64,000 nucleotides of DNA, from NCBI GenBank assembly GCA_963930775.1, contig OZ005706.1:1116001-1180000 (forward strand), in the 5' to 3' direction. The stretch's first letter is position 1. Each line of letters starts with the position of its first letter. Source of the DNA: Cliona cf. orientalis (lineage: Eukaryota > Porifera > Demospongiae > Clionaida > Clionaidae). The position numbers were made by a program, and so were the translations under genes. Of this stretch, positions 11,901 through 22,796 are shown in pieces. A model generated the notes under the pieces. The model did not search any database and had not been told where the DNA came from. It was given only the letters and a program-made list of their open reading frames with translations.

Positions 11901-12344
11901 CCCACAGTACCTAGTGCTCTTGAACTACCAGTAGTCCCTTCCCCTCCGACCTCCTCCAGTACTAGCGCACCCCCAGCTTCCCTCCTCCCAGCTCCAGTAG
12001 CAGAACCCATTACAGCTACTTCTATGACCATACTATCACCCGCAATGTTTCCCGAAGAGCCCATTCCCCCCAGACCCCTTGTGCTGCCGATTCCTACAGA
12101 TCCCCCCAGCCTTGAGCTCGGCCAAACTGCTCCCCCTCCTCCTTTGCTCGGTACTCCCATTTCGCCTACCCCCCTCACGCCTACTCCACTAACCCCCCTC
12201 GGAGAGGGACTGCTGGATCTATCCGATATCAGCTCACTGATGGATGAATCAGAGGTCATGGAGGGCATTTCACAAGATGTGTTCGAGTCAATTGAGAAAT
12301 TGGTAAATTTAGATGAACAGAGCACCAAAGCAACGTGGAAATAA
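8969..12344 (+). CDS. EMSY: EMSY orthologue, ENT-domain chromatin regulator (1007 aa, 5 exons)
   Basis: Exons 8969-9026, 9106-9163, 9248-9289, 9401-9475 and 9554-12344; all GT-AG, phases agree, total 3024 nt. Residues about 12-100 are an ENT (EMSY N-terminal) domain: RRTLRKLELEAYAAVVSAFR, GPLTRDKKSSLDFLSKLLG, then ISTERHRAEIRRAVNDELL, which is close to the vertebrate EMSY sequence. Vertebrate EMSY is a nuclear protein that binds the BRCA2 N-terminal region and chromatin regulators; transferring that role is inference. The remaining roughly 900 residues, in one 2.8-kb exon, are low-complexity Ser/Thr/Pro/Lys sequence with basic clusters (KKGTRKRSPSP) and an acidic C-terminal tail (LLDLSDISSLMDESEVMEG). 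The vertebrate protein is likewise long and disordered after the ENT domain. Long antisense ORFs across exon 5 are shadows of this composition. Confidence 0.93.
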
Positions 12345-12345
12345 A
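12340..12345 (+). promoter_or_regulatory. AATAAA polyadenylation hexamer overlapping the EMSY stop codon
   Basis: The hexamer AATAAA contains the TAA stop (12342-12344) of the EMSY reading frame. Only about 97 bp separate the EMSY stop from the stop of the convergent CFAP97-domain gene (12442), so the 3' UTRs must be short or overlapping. Confidence 0.5.
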
Positions 12346-12441
12346 GGACATATTATATTATGTATGTATGTGTAAGAAATCATGATGTATTATTTTTGTT
12401 GCCACAAATCAAATCACTGTTATTTCATTTCTAAAAAAAGG

Positions 12442-13954
12442 TTATTCTTCTGTTTTATGTTCCTCTGAATCTTTCGTTGATTGTTCAGTTGCTGTTTCGT
12501 TTTGTGAGTTTTCATCGTCAACTTGTACTCCACCAGCTGTTTTCTCAGCCTCTGTTGGTGCTTTCTTTTTATCGCTAGCCTCTGGATTTGTAGTTGATGA
12601 ACTTTTCTTTGGTTTGGAAGATGACTGCTGATTGAGAACATGTGAAAATCAAATTAACCCCCTCAATAACATGAAACAACTATTGCTCAGATAGCTACAC
12701 CTCCATGTAGGCCTATAACACTGAAAGCTGGGAATGAGACTGCATATTAAATGTGATCTAGTCTACTTTGAGGATGACAGTTCTTTACATACATACATAC
12801 ATACAATGACTGTAAGCTCACAATTGCCTGAAAGTCATCAGGGTATGCCGTAATCATTCCAGTAATATCTTCCTTTCTTCTCCAGTCCTCGATCCAGTCG
12901 GACACTTTGTACATTGGCTCCACCTTCTCGAGCCGTTTGAGCATCTCTCTGTTCTCTTTGGCCACCCTCTCCATCTCTCTCTGGCGCTGTGACTGGTTCA
13001 GGCTGCAATTAAAAAAAGACATTGTACATATACCATCTTAGTATCGGAAATATTTGATGTGATGGCAGTAGAACTAATCAACCAATTGATGCCACCCAGG
13101 CTAGTTAACAACTTTACGAAAATGAGTGTTAATGTAATTAAGACACGTGTGAAGCATTGCTATGATTATTATTATGTAGCTATTGGCGATAGCGCACCTG
13201 TGATGTCTGTATGTGTTTTTGTGATCTACACCAGCTCCTTCTGTCTTCATGATCTGTTGCATCTTCTTGAGCAGGGTTAGGTTGTCTCGGTCAATCTCTT
13301 CAGCTCTTTCTTTCGCCAGCTAGAAGGGTAAGGTAATTCAGTCACACCTCCATAGAGAGAACATTCTATAATGCAACATATTAAAGCATACTGCCGAATT
13401 TAATGGAAGTGTGCTCAGTTTTGGCACATTTCAGTGTTTATCCCACTACATTTTAAACGCATAAATTTAAGGTGCTTTCAATTCCCTTTGATCTTGGAAT
13501 AGGTGGTGCTTAAATGCATTGATGTGGTTATTAACTCCGGATCCTCCCACCTCACCTGCTGTTTCTTCCACTTGGACGTGACGTGTGGTCTGACTTGCGG
13601 TGCTTTTGTGTCCACCATAGGCTTTGCTGTTTTCACCTGTAAACATCCAAGTTTAGCCTCATGCCCCATCATGATCAATGTGTACACACTTACCAGTCTT
13701 CTATGTTCATCATAGTAGGTTTTATCCCACTTTTTCTGTAAGAGCTTATTCCCACAGGGCAGTACAGACTGAAACGATCTATGGCTGCTCACAGATCCAC
13801 TTGAAGTTCCTGAGCACAAGCATATCAGATGGACCACCCGATACTACTCATGCTACTGTAGCGTAGAATCGGACAAGCCAAGAAGCTTACCTTTCCTCGT
13901 GGCCGTGGGCCTAGAGGCGGTGCTACCAGTGCTCGCCTTGGTGGCCGTAGCCAT
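12442..13954 (-). CDS. CFAP97-domain (Hemingway-like) ciliary protein, paralogue 1 (248 aa, 6 exons)
   Basis: Exons on the minus strand: 13954-13891, 13809-13694, 13636-13556, 13319-13198, 13002-12822, 12624-12442; phases agree, 747 nt in total. Residues about 45-185 carry the CFAP97/KIAA1430 pattern: LLQKKWDKTYYDEHRRL, AKPMVDTKAPQVRPHV, EIDRDNLTLLKKMQQIM, GAGVDHKNTYRHHRSLNQSQ, RVAKENREMLKRLEKVEPMY. The C-terminal 60 residues are a charged Ser/Thr/Lys/Glu tail. CFAP97 proteins are linked to axonemes and sperm flagella in animals. It lies head-to-head, 204 bp apart, with a second gene of the same family and conserves intron positions with it, so the pair arose by duplication. Confidence 0.88.
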
Positions 13955-14158
13955 AGAGACGCCTTATTTCTTTGCTATAGGCCAAACGGGTCGTCTTTTG
14001 TTTTCTGCCTTTCGCCTGCGGGTGCAAAAGGTCTCGTTGCCAAGACGACAAGGTACTAATCAACAGCCCGTGATCGCAGGGTTTCACTCAAAATTTAATT
14101 TTTGCATTTGCAATCTTTGCAGCTGATCTGAGTGACGAGGGAGAGTGAGCAGTCCAAG
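13955..14158. promoter_or_regulatory. Bidirectional promoter of the CFAP97 pair with an X-box-like site
   Basis: The 204 bp between the two ATGs must drive both genes. GTTGCCAAGACGAC at 14036-14049 resembles an imperfect RFX X-box (GTNRCC, spacer, RGYAAC), the usual element of ciliary gene promoters in animals. Binding is inferred. Confidence 0.5.
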
Positions 14159-15736
14159 ATGAATAAGGCGAGAGGGTATCAGTCCCTCACTCCAGCCAAC
14201 AATATGATCCTCAAAAGAAAATGGGACCAGAGCAGATTTGATATGCACAGAATGAAGGTACGGGTGTTCCTATGCTGATTTAGTGAAGATATGATTTTCA
14301 TTATGAATATATATCTACTACCGTTACTACTGTGTTTAAAAATGGTATGAATTTGGACTCAATAATATTATTTTCCATGACATCTGATCAGGTCCGGAAT
14401 GCCAAGCCAATGATTGACAACAAACCACCTGAGACCTACATGCACTTGCATCTCAAGCTGAAGAAGATGCAAATGGAGGAGGAGAGGAGAGCAACTGTCC
14501 AGAGAGACAACAGGATCCTACTGGAGAAGATGGCACACATCATGACCACCAAGGGAAGGATGGACAACACAAATGACTACAAACACAGAAGGTACGTAGT
14601 ATTCTATAGCCCCATTCAGTGGCGGATCCAGGGGGGGGTCATGGGGGGCAGATGACCCCCCCTTCCAGGCCTGAATATCTTGTACCAGCTTGCTGTGCTT
14701 GGCTCAACATCCAACTTTGCCACCCTCCCTTCAACCAATGAACCTTGATCTGACACAAAATATAGCTAAAAACCTGTTTGTACGATGAAAAAGTCGGGTT
14801 CCATTGACATCTCGGGCTGTTTGTCTCGTTCGCGGCAACAATGTGGGCGTGGTCTTCACAAAAGTGGGCGTGGCCAAAAATTTCGCGCGCGATCATTTGC
14901 TTTATGACCCCCCTACTTGATGTCCTGGATCCGCCCCTGCCATTCCCAACCTCAGCTTTCACATACAATTTCACCTAGAATTTTCTGCATGCAATATTTA
15001 AAAATCTGGTGGAGATGATGGTATTGAAGCCACCGTGACTGCATGCATGTGATTGCATGGGGATTGATTTAGAATTGCTTCAGAAACCTATATAAAAGCA
15101 ACCTCAGTTATTTAAATTGCATACCAACAATAGGGAAATGTTTCTCATGTATATATATGCGTGATTTTTATACAGCCTGAACACCACCAGGAGGCAACGT
15201 GATATGCTGCGAGTGACTCATGAGAACCAAGCCATCCTAAAGAGAATACAGTCCAAAGAACCACACTACAACCACATGCAATGGGTAGAAAAAGAAAATT
15301 AACAATCAGCTTCTAATGCATGACTATGGTTACAAATTAAATTGAATTCATGCATGCATTAAAATTTTTAGCTAGACCAATGGCAGGTCAACAAAGGCTA
15401 CATGGCAAATATTTCGAAGTACCATCACACTTGGATGCACAATGAGAAGATAGTGAGAATTCCTTTTTAATTCTTTCAGCTGAATGTATGCATTCACTTA
15501 ATAACAGAAAAGAGGCCATCTTACATCAAAGAGTCGTCACTTTAGTGTTCATCAGTCCAAAGCACCTTCAAGCGCCCCTGCCTCTCATCAGCAAGAAGTA
15601 ACCAAACCAATTGACGTATGTTGATCACAAGCTAGAAAATTCATTCAAGAAAGTCGAATTAATATTTCTCACATTTCAGATGAGCAAAGCGGACTTTGTC
15701 TCCTTAGCCTCCAAGAGTGCAGTGTCGGCAAGTTAG
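14159..15736 (+). CDS. CFAP97D1: CFAP97-domain ciliary protein, paralogue 2 (217 aa, 6 exons)
   Basis: Exons 14159-14257, 14392-14591, 15176-15284, 15372-15452, 15508-15615 and 15680-15736; phases agree, 654 nt. The core is a clear CFAP97 domain: NAKPMIDNKPPETYMHLHLK, KMQMEEERRATVQRDNRILL, EKMAHIMTTKGRMDNTNDY, RQRDMLRVTHENQAILKRI. A conserved tail follows (HYNHMQWVEDWQ-type: YNHMQW|LDQWQVNKGYM). It is closer to the CFAP97D1 pattern (sperm axoneme maintenance) than its head-to-head neighbour. Symbol assigned by family resemblance only. Intron 2 contains a TIR element at 14617-14939. The 3' end is convergent with the selenoprotein gene. Confidence 0.88.
14617..14939. repeat. hAT-like MITE in intron 2 of the + strand CFAP97 gene
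   Basis: The ends CAGTGGCGGATCCAGG and CCTGGATCCGCCCCTG form a TIR starting CAG, flanked by the short direct repeat CCATT. The same terminal motif (GATCCAG / CTGGATC...CCCCTG) bounds the element at 19418-19581. Confidence 0.7.
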
Positions 15737-15866
15737 ATAGGTCTAGACTGAGTACTATGTTGAAGCAGTATTGTATGCTATTAGCTCAAAATCATCTGAC
15801 AGATCAAACAATATGGTTGATCATAATAATTAAATTTCATTATTGTTGTTTTGATGATAGTAATAA

Positions 15867-15949
15867 CAGTGCACAATCTTTTTTCTCAGCCTCTCATCCT
15901 TCTGATTAGGTAGCAGATTGAGGTTAAGGGCATCATGAGCTGTGCACTG
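15867..15949 (-). promoter_or_regulatory. SECIS element candidate in the selenoprotein 3' UTR
   Basis: Read on the minus strand, starting 40 nt after the stop. A perfect 9-bp helix I (CAGTGCACA / TGTGCACTG) encloses an internal loop. Then come the quartet ATGA (15936-15933) and the matching TGAG (15888-15885), an imperfect helix II ending CCT/AGG, unpaired AA, and a mini-stem TCTG/CAGA. This is the order of a form-II eukaryotic SECIS, with AA about 13 nt after ATGA. Helix II is weak by eye, so folding should be checked. Confidence 0.6.
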
Positions 15950-15988
15950 TCATCACAGCATCACACAGACACACACACACACATTACA

Positions 15989-16981
15989 CTACTTCAGAGA
16001 CTTAAGTTCCTTCAACACCATGTCAATAGTCGGCCTGTCACTCGAAGTCTTGCTGGGGTAAGCGTAGACCAGCTTTCCCTCTCTATCAATGATAAAATCT
16101 CCACCTAGTACATGTAGGTCATCACCTGCCAGTGCTGGCGTCGGTGGAATCTCAGCTACTTTCTCTTCGGCATAATACTTGAGTGTGGGCACACTCCATA
16201 CAGCTTTTATCGATCGCTTTAGTCCTAGCCACCTGTATAACTCCCTCGAGCCATCGAGAAGAAGTGGGTATGTTAAGTTAGAAGATTTTATAAATTCCAG
16301 TCCACTATCCCTATTCCCATTACTGGCCACCACGATAATCTGGCACCCCAGACGGTCTAGCTCCTCTTGCTGAGCTGCTGCGGCCCTGATGTGCCTGTTT
16401 CATGGGGATCATCCATAGTGACGCATGAGAATGAACAGCGTGAATGCGGATTTCTTGCAGTAGCTTGTGAGTGGTTTTGAGTCACCCGATTGTGCTTCCA
16501 GAAGTGTAAGATCTCTCGGAATGGTTTGTCCGACAGCAAGTACTTCCGTCTCGGTGAATGAATTCTCCTTTTCGGCAACAGCCAGCTCTTTTTCTCGTTT
16601 CTCGACAAAATGCTCGTAGCTGTCTTCAGCCGAAAGTAGCTCCTCTATCAACTCCTGCACTCCATCATCCTTGTAGTATTTTTTGACGATTTGCTCAAAA
16701 TCCTTCCACGTCTTGACGCCGTGCTCGAGCATGCACTGGGCATAGACTGGCATTGGCTTGAACATGAGCTTTATGCCCCTGGGGTTCTCCAGCTTCATGT
16801 AGTCATTGATATTGCCCGCTTCTTTGCAGTATTTCTCTCCCTCTTGAACGACGGACTCCACGGACTCGACTAGTTTCGAGATGGAGGTCACCAGATTCTC
16901 CTTTTCTCTGCTGTCGGGCTGTCTATTGCTGATTTCCAGCCTGGATCGCTTCGCTGAAGGCTCTTCCTCAACATCGGCCAT
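15989..16981 (-). CDS. SELENOL: Selenoprotein L-like peroxiredoxin-fold protein with UxxU motif (330 aa, two Sec)
   Basis: One uninterrupted frame from ATG (16981) to TAG (15989-15991) except two in-frame TGA codons at 16411-16409 and 16402-16400. They sit exactly where the AhpC/TSA-like (PRXL2) fold has its CxxC: FILMRHYG-U-S-P-U-NRHIRAAAAQQEELDR. Homology continues on both sides: LGCQIIVVASNG, YPLLLDGSRELYRWLGLKR, then GGDFIIDREGKLVYAYPSK near the end. Nothing else is broken. The N-terminal 130 residues are a charged helical extension (EENLV...VVQEGEKYCKEAG region). SelL proteins of aquatic animals and marine bacteria carry a UxxU diselenide and use one SECIS for both Sec residues. A SECIS candidate lies 40 nt past the stop. 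An intronless sequenced gene with decoded UGAs explains the data better than a pseudogene. Confidence 0.88.
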
Positions 16982-17072
16982 TTTAATTTGTTACCTCAAG
17001 CTCAGCATCAATACGTCACCTACCAGCCCCGCCCCTCCCGGATCCCTAGCATGCAGCAGCAGCCTGTTACAT

Positions 17073-17084
17073 TGCGCATGCGCA
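17073..17084. promoter_or_regulatory. NRF1-type palindrome TGCGCATGCGCA upstream of the selenoprotein gene
   Basis: A perfect 12-bp palindrome 92 bp upstream of the ATG at 16981. It also lies 205 bp beyond the stop of SEFIR receptor A, so the selenoprotein promoter is its likely role. Confidence 0.45.
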
Positions 17085-17288
17085 GTATGTGAACGCAAAC
17101 CGCGCGATATCTTTTATGGCTGCACATGCAGACCACAACTTCCCATAGCAGCCAACAACATGCACATGCACAAACAACAGAAACATGTGTACTCACATTG
17201 AATAAGCGAGCTTCAGAGACACTTGAGAATGACATTAAACAGACAAACAAACAAACACAGGTGGTGGGTGTAGTGACATCTACAAATG

Positions 17289-20200
17289 CTATACTATAAC
17301 TTTTACGTCTTCCGACGAGTCTTGCGAACAAAAATTGAACAACGGTGTGTCCGAGATAAAACGTAACAATTCATTGTGTTTGTCTGAGTCCTCCTCACAG
17401 AGCACGTACTGCTTGAAGCCATGCAGTACTCCGCTCGGAACAAGTTCCTTGTGCTTCTCTTTGAGAAAAACGAGTGCAGTTTTGCTGCAGATTTTGTCCA
17501 TTGTCCCACTGTTTATGTGCCCAGTTATGATAGCCTTTAACGCATTGACAATTGCTCCCTCCGTGTGAGTGGAGCCAGGTGATTTCCACTCTCTGCTGAA
17601 CTCTTCATTGCACACAATAAGCACTTTGTCACTGCTGCTGACGTGCTTTTCGACCCACTGCGGTATGTCCCCTCTCACTTCAGACTTTGCACTGTACACT
17701 AGCTCTGTATCGTAGACTAGCAGGCTCATCATGGACTGCATGATGCACTGTTGGCTGTGCTCCGAAGTCCCCCACGAGTACAGAAGTAAGAGCCTCTGGG
17801 GGCTCTGTACTTTCGGACTGACCTGTGCCAGTTTGTTTGGAGAATATGACGGCCTCTCAGGTGACTGCAAATGGCGGAGAGCCACTACTGTCATCAATAC
17901 TATGATGAGCAAAACCACAACCACTCCCACTGAGATAACTGCTGCTATTACTACATTTTGCCTCGATATTTGGTCTAGATCTAAAATGTCACTACTTTGT
18001 GTTGTACTCTTGTTCCCCATCATTTGTGTTGTGCCCGCTGAAGAAGGGACTGGCGTTGAGGTAACTGGTGAAAGTGTTGTGGCAGCAACCGTGGAAAAAG
18101 TTCTTCGACTCGGTGAGGAGGATGATATCGTTGATACTATTGATGTGGATGATGTTGTTGATCTTTTTAGACTCGGTGAGGAGAATGATATCGTTGGTAT
18201 TATTGATGAGGATGATGTTGTTGATCTATTACCATCATCACAAGCTGAAACTGAGCTACCTGTTTATAATTCAAAATTATATAATGACTGCTGGTTACAT
18301 ACCCATAATTATTATAGTCTATACTTACTTATTACGAATTTGAAGCTTTTAAAATCTGCACAAACACATTCATATTGCCGAATCTGCGAAAATTTGAGAG
18401 TAATATATGTAATTACTGCATCTGGTACTTGTGAAACATTCCAAACTTTTTAAAATCCTGCTTACCCGGATAAAGTAAGGTGTATCTTGTTCAAGAGTTA
18501 AATTGTGAAGTGTCACCGGCTGTAAATTAATCACAAAAATACCTTATACATCAAGTTACGTTCTACAAATTTTATGGACTTACCCTATGTTGAGTTCTGA
18601 TGTGGTTTGAAACTATTCCGTCAAATTCACCATTGGTTGTGAGATAAAAGTAAAATATTGCCATTGGATTCGGCCTCTCGTATCCTATAATCCCACTCTC
18701 CCACCAAAATGTAGCCAAGTAGGTCGAGTTATCATGGTTACGGCAGACGGAATAATCGAAATTTATTGGTACTGGAACTATAGATTAAAAAAAATGTAAA
18801 TTATTTCCGGGATTCTCAATTGACTTAACGGGAGTGTAAGTAGATATCTGCTCATAATATTTAAGGCGCATTTCCCAAAATAAACATGGCCAGACACTAG
18901 TCAAGATATAACATTATTATGCTGCATACAGTAAATATACTAAGTTTTAGCTTCTTCCCATTGCCATTAGGAACATGACCATGATCTACATTAAGATTGT
19001 ACTTACTGATGTCTACGTCTGGGTTGCCACAACGTTGACAGTTCCCTGGACAGGCATGGTGGCACGATCTCGGTGGGGTAACTGTCACACTCGGCCCATC
19101 GCACCGATTGCTTGGAATCAGCTGCAGTTAGTACCATTAGTATCATGTTTCATCGCGGCAAAGTGACATGCACGGCAACAAATACGGCACACAGCTATGC
19201 AAACATGGACATGTATAGTTACGCCATCTAACTGAGGTAGCATTGTAGGCATTTCTTGAAGACCCACTGTTACACTTGAGCTACCTAACTTGCCCTTGAA
19301 GTAAAAGAAAAGTTTACAGCGAGTACATGTCATAGTGATTATTGAAAGGATACTTTCACTATTGTCATGCAACATGCAGTGAAGGCAAACTTCCAGTAGC
19401 CACACACACACACTCTCCAGGCGCTGATCCAGAAAATTTTCATGGAAGGTGGCTGATGGGGTGGCTACCCATAGTAAACTATACTGGTGGAAGGGGGGTG
19501 GCTGGTTAATAATGGTGGACATCTCCTATACTACAAAGGGGGGTGGCTAGCCACCCTATCCACCCCCTGGATCAGCCCCTGCTCTCATGCTCGAGCATAT
19601 ACCTTGATATGTATGACTGCATTATTTCCTCCAGTATACAGCAGAGTGGCGAACTCGTGTCTATAATGGAAGGTGGTCTGTGCACACAATAATAATATTA
19701 TTAAATATTTTAAGAGTGGTTATCCAGTCGGATTAAACACTTAGCCTAATAATTATCATAATATTATACTATACTTACATTGTCCAACTCTACAACACAG
19801 TGCAGGCACTGTCCACTGCTGTAGTTGCCACATCTGTCCCAGTCAGCCACAGAGCTGCCACCAGACATGATCACCAGCACGTACCCAGGTACGGCAACCC
19901 CTATATAAGCCAGCACGTGCATGGATGCTTAAATTACGGAGACTACTCAATTATCATATGCAACTATGAACACTAGAATAATATTATGATAGATCTAACT
20001 ATTTTGGTAGTCACTACTGATCCGTTAATATACTAATAACCCTCTATCACCTCTAACTATCCCACAATTTGGGGTTGAAGATTATGTTGTTATGGTAACT
20101 GCTACCAAATTATCATATCCCCACTACAAAATTATCACGACTATTGATTTTGTTGATTACTCAGGTGACTCCCTATCACCACATTCTTAGAGCAGCGTGG

Positions 20201-20898
20201 AGGAAGTGTGGAAGCTAAGTACGTGATCAAGAATGAATTGAATTCATATACACCGGGGATTGTTGTATAATCAAATTATCGGCTTTACTCTAGGCATAAT
20301 TCTCAGCTATGCAGTCAATGTTAGCCAAGGTATGACGCAAGAAATAGTACGTACGGCTCTAGTTCTTTGAGTGGCTGTCACTAAATTCAGTGCAATAAGG
20401 TGCACAATGAGAATAGCTTTAAATACTAGCAATAAATCATTATGTTATAATAATGAATGAAGGAGACACGGTCCCTGAATTAATTTCGTTATCTTAAAAA
20501 AAATCTTCCAAAGGGGTTTACGTACCTGTTGGAGGAGTCCAGCTGATGTCAACCAAATAGTGAGTCCTATTAATACCTTTGGTGGTATAGCTAAGTTCAG
20601 GCAGCTGCTCTGAGGAGGATGAGCTGTCACCATGGCAGTCTGCCCCACACCGGCCCACTCCTGATCTAAGATCTAGACAATTTTCACCTGCACAATAGAA
20701 TATATTGTGGTACTATAGCCATTGAGAAATCTGCAGTGTATGACAATAGTGTGGCTGTGGCAATCTAAATATTCTCATCCTCCACCACCCTCACAGTGAA
20801 TACAGGTGTGTGCATACAGATCAGATTGTGGCTGCCACTGACATGTGACTGGATAGTGTCAGCCTATGATTCGATTATGGCCTGTCCCCCGCCTCCAA

Positions 20899-20994
<96 letters not shown>

Positions 20995-21950
20995 TGTGTT
21001 GAAAAAGATCGGTGAGTCTGGGGATCGGACAAGGCTAGTGTTAGCCTCCATGGGCCAAAGCAGCTACTAGCACTGCAGCCCAAGATTCAATGTCCATAGC
21101 ACATGTAATTGCCCATCAGTAATAATAATAATGATAATAATAACATTTATGAGCTCGATGGTATGTAAGTGAGAGAAATGCGATACCACTGAAAAGCCTC
21201 TTTTAAGCAAGATAATAGCAAAATGGTCATGCAAGAGTAGCTCCGTCTCTGTGTAGGCGTGTATCATGCATGCCTTACTAGGAGCTGTAGCTACTCAACT
21301 AGATAAATCTTAATTGATTTCGCAAGGAAAAGGAAAGTATGTGCACTAGTAATTAATTTTATCAGGTGATACACTCACCAGTGAAGAGATCGACACAGTT
21401 TGTCACAATTCCATCCTCAGACCCAGCAGCTGTAGGCTGAATAAAATTATACAGATACGTGTACTTGAGAAGAGCTCTTTGTTCCCCCCCCCCCCCCCCC
21501 CCCCCCGGCTTGTTTAATACAGAAATCTAGTTAGACCTCATCTTTGGCTTTGTTACCATAATTATCACTTAGAGCCTCAATATGGGAAAGCCTATTCCAT
21601 GCAAATATTCAGTGGAATAAAGATTACGATCATTAATCATCCACGTGAATTTTACCACAATCAGTCGTGCAAACCTCAAATTTAACTATCATCTATTGTT
21701 GCGAATACAATGTTTTGCATACCTCGTCACAAGTAGAGGTCGAGCCGTCTTCCCTGGAGAAATGTCTTGAGCGACAGTCCTCCCCTTCCCCGAGCTCTGT
21801 GCACGGGTTCTCGTCCCTCTCACCTTCACCTCGTCCACAGAGACCCGTTTGAAAACCAGCTGCCTCGGATCCGCTGATCTCGACCGTAGATATAAACGCC
21901 GCTGCCAGCAGTATTGTCAACATCAACAGTTTATTGAGAGGCAGCTGCAT
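17289..21950 (-). CDS. SEFIR-domain transmembrane receptor A (IL-17-receptor-like, 677 aa, 10 exons)
   Basis: Exons on the minus strand: 21950-21723, 21436-21379, 20687-20526, 19900-19779, 19677-19603, 19121-19007, 18777-18584, 18519-18466, 18383-18329, 18259-17289; phases agree, 2034 nt. Signal peptide: MQLPLNKLLMLTILLAAAF. The ectodomain is Cys-containing (CGADCHGDSSS; ADWDRCGNYSSGQCLHCVV; CHHACPGNCQRCGNPD) with FN3-like stretches. A Ser/Thr stalk includes a 63-bp direct duplication. The membrane helix at about 457-482 is VVIAAVISVGVVVVLLIIVL. The SEFIR domain (about 510-650) shows RLLLLYSWGTSEHSQQ, IPQWVEKHVSSSDKVLIVCN and EEFSREW. SEFIR tails recruit Act1/CIKS-type adaptors in vertebrate IL-17 signalling; the ligand and adaptor here are unknown. 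Last gene of the same-strand cluster. Confidence 0.85.
18108..18229. repeat. Two-copy 63-bp direct repeat in the receptor A stalk
   Basis: The unit starting ACTCGGTGAGGA occurs at 18108 and again at 18171, in frame, giving two 21-residue Ser/Thr/Ile-rich repeats (ISSSSPSRR / ISFSSPSLK type) just outside the membrane. Confidence 0.75.
19418..19581. repeat. hAT-like MITE in receptor A intron 5
   Basis: Bounded by CAGGCGCTGATCCAG and CTGGATCAGCCCCTG. The interior has repeated GGTGGCT words. Same terminal family as 14617-14939. Confidence 0.6.
20901..20991. repeat. (CT)n microsatellite
   Basis: An uninterrupted CT dinucleotide run of about 91 bp in receptor A intron 2; the long Leu/Ser and Arg/Glu ORFs across it are artefacts. 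Confidence 0.95.
21484..21506. repeat. Poly(C) tract
   Basis: A run of about 23 C in receptor A intron 1. Comparable C or G runs occur near 23017, 29963, 47466, 61148 and 62230. Confidence 0.9.
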
Positions 21951-22403
21951 CGTCCTAACTGTTTCAAGAAAAACACGTATGTACAGTGCGGGCTGCGGTG
22001 GAACCTGTACTGTACCCTAGGACAGGACGGAAAAGCGACTCGAAGTGTTGTACCTGGCACTGGCTTCCTCGGCATGTCCGAAGACATACAAGTACAGTCC
22101 ATGTGGAGTTTATACAACTGCAAGGTATGGACATACTTCAGTGGCACTGGAGCGGATCCCATGCTTGCATTAATTACATGCTTGATTGGCTATATATAGG
22201 AGTTACTTCCAATCACTCATGATCAAATTTCACTGCATATTTAGCATTCATAAGTGTCACGATCCACATGCGCAAGCACACTCTTGAACATGAGTCCCGT
22301 GCATGCATGGATGATCAGGCCAATTACTTGCGGTGATTCGTATAAAATATTATTAGTCACCACCATGAGAGGTAGCAGCCATAACTAACTTACACATACA
22401 ATA

Positions 22404-22796
22404 CAGGCCCGTAGGAAGCAAGTTTGTACTTGAATGGTTAAGTCAGTGCGCATGCGCAAAAACTAGACCACGCTCATCATTAATTGACTACTACGCGCAA
22501 TGCCAATATGCATGTGTGCAAAGCGCCGAAGCTCTAAACCTCGAACACTTCAGAGGACTATAAAGAGAGCGATAGGCGACCGTCGTCTTTCCAAAAGGCC
22601 TTTTAGACAATGCCAGTAGTCGGTGAGGGATTCGTAGGTAGGTTTACGGTGGAGTTGCAGCCATGAGCTGGTTCACTGATCCTTCTACGCACGCAACCAT
22701 GAGCACTCTCGTCCACGCCCACCTACGTTTGTATGTCAGGCCAAAAAAACTTGAACGGCCATGGCCGTTGCGGCCGTTGTGGCTCCTACGGCCCTG
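22404..22796. repeat. TIR element upstream of receptor A
   Basis: The ends CAGGCCCGTAGGA and TCCTACGGCCCTG are inverted repeats, flanked by CAATA on both sides. The element carries an internal TGCGCATGCGCA palindrome (22447-22458) and the GC palindrome GGCCATGGCC. Short ORFs inside are not genes. Confidence 0.6.

Noticed and set aside
9653-12328. Long minus-strand ORFs (up to about 230 codons) opposite EMSY exon 5
   Set aside because: They mirror the low-complexity Ser/Thr/Pro coding strand, have no recognisable domain, and the EMSY frame is supported by homology and splicing.
16400-16411. Two in-frame TGA codons read as pseudogene stops
   Set aside because: Both fall exactly at the redox motif of a family known to use UxxU, the rest of the frame is intact, and a SECIS candidate follows.
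20796-21083. Leu/Ser and Arg/Glu repeat ORFs
   Set aside because: Translations of the (CT)n microsatellite; the same applies to the (GA)n run at 34.9 kb.
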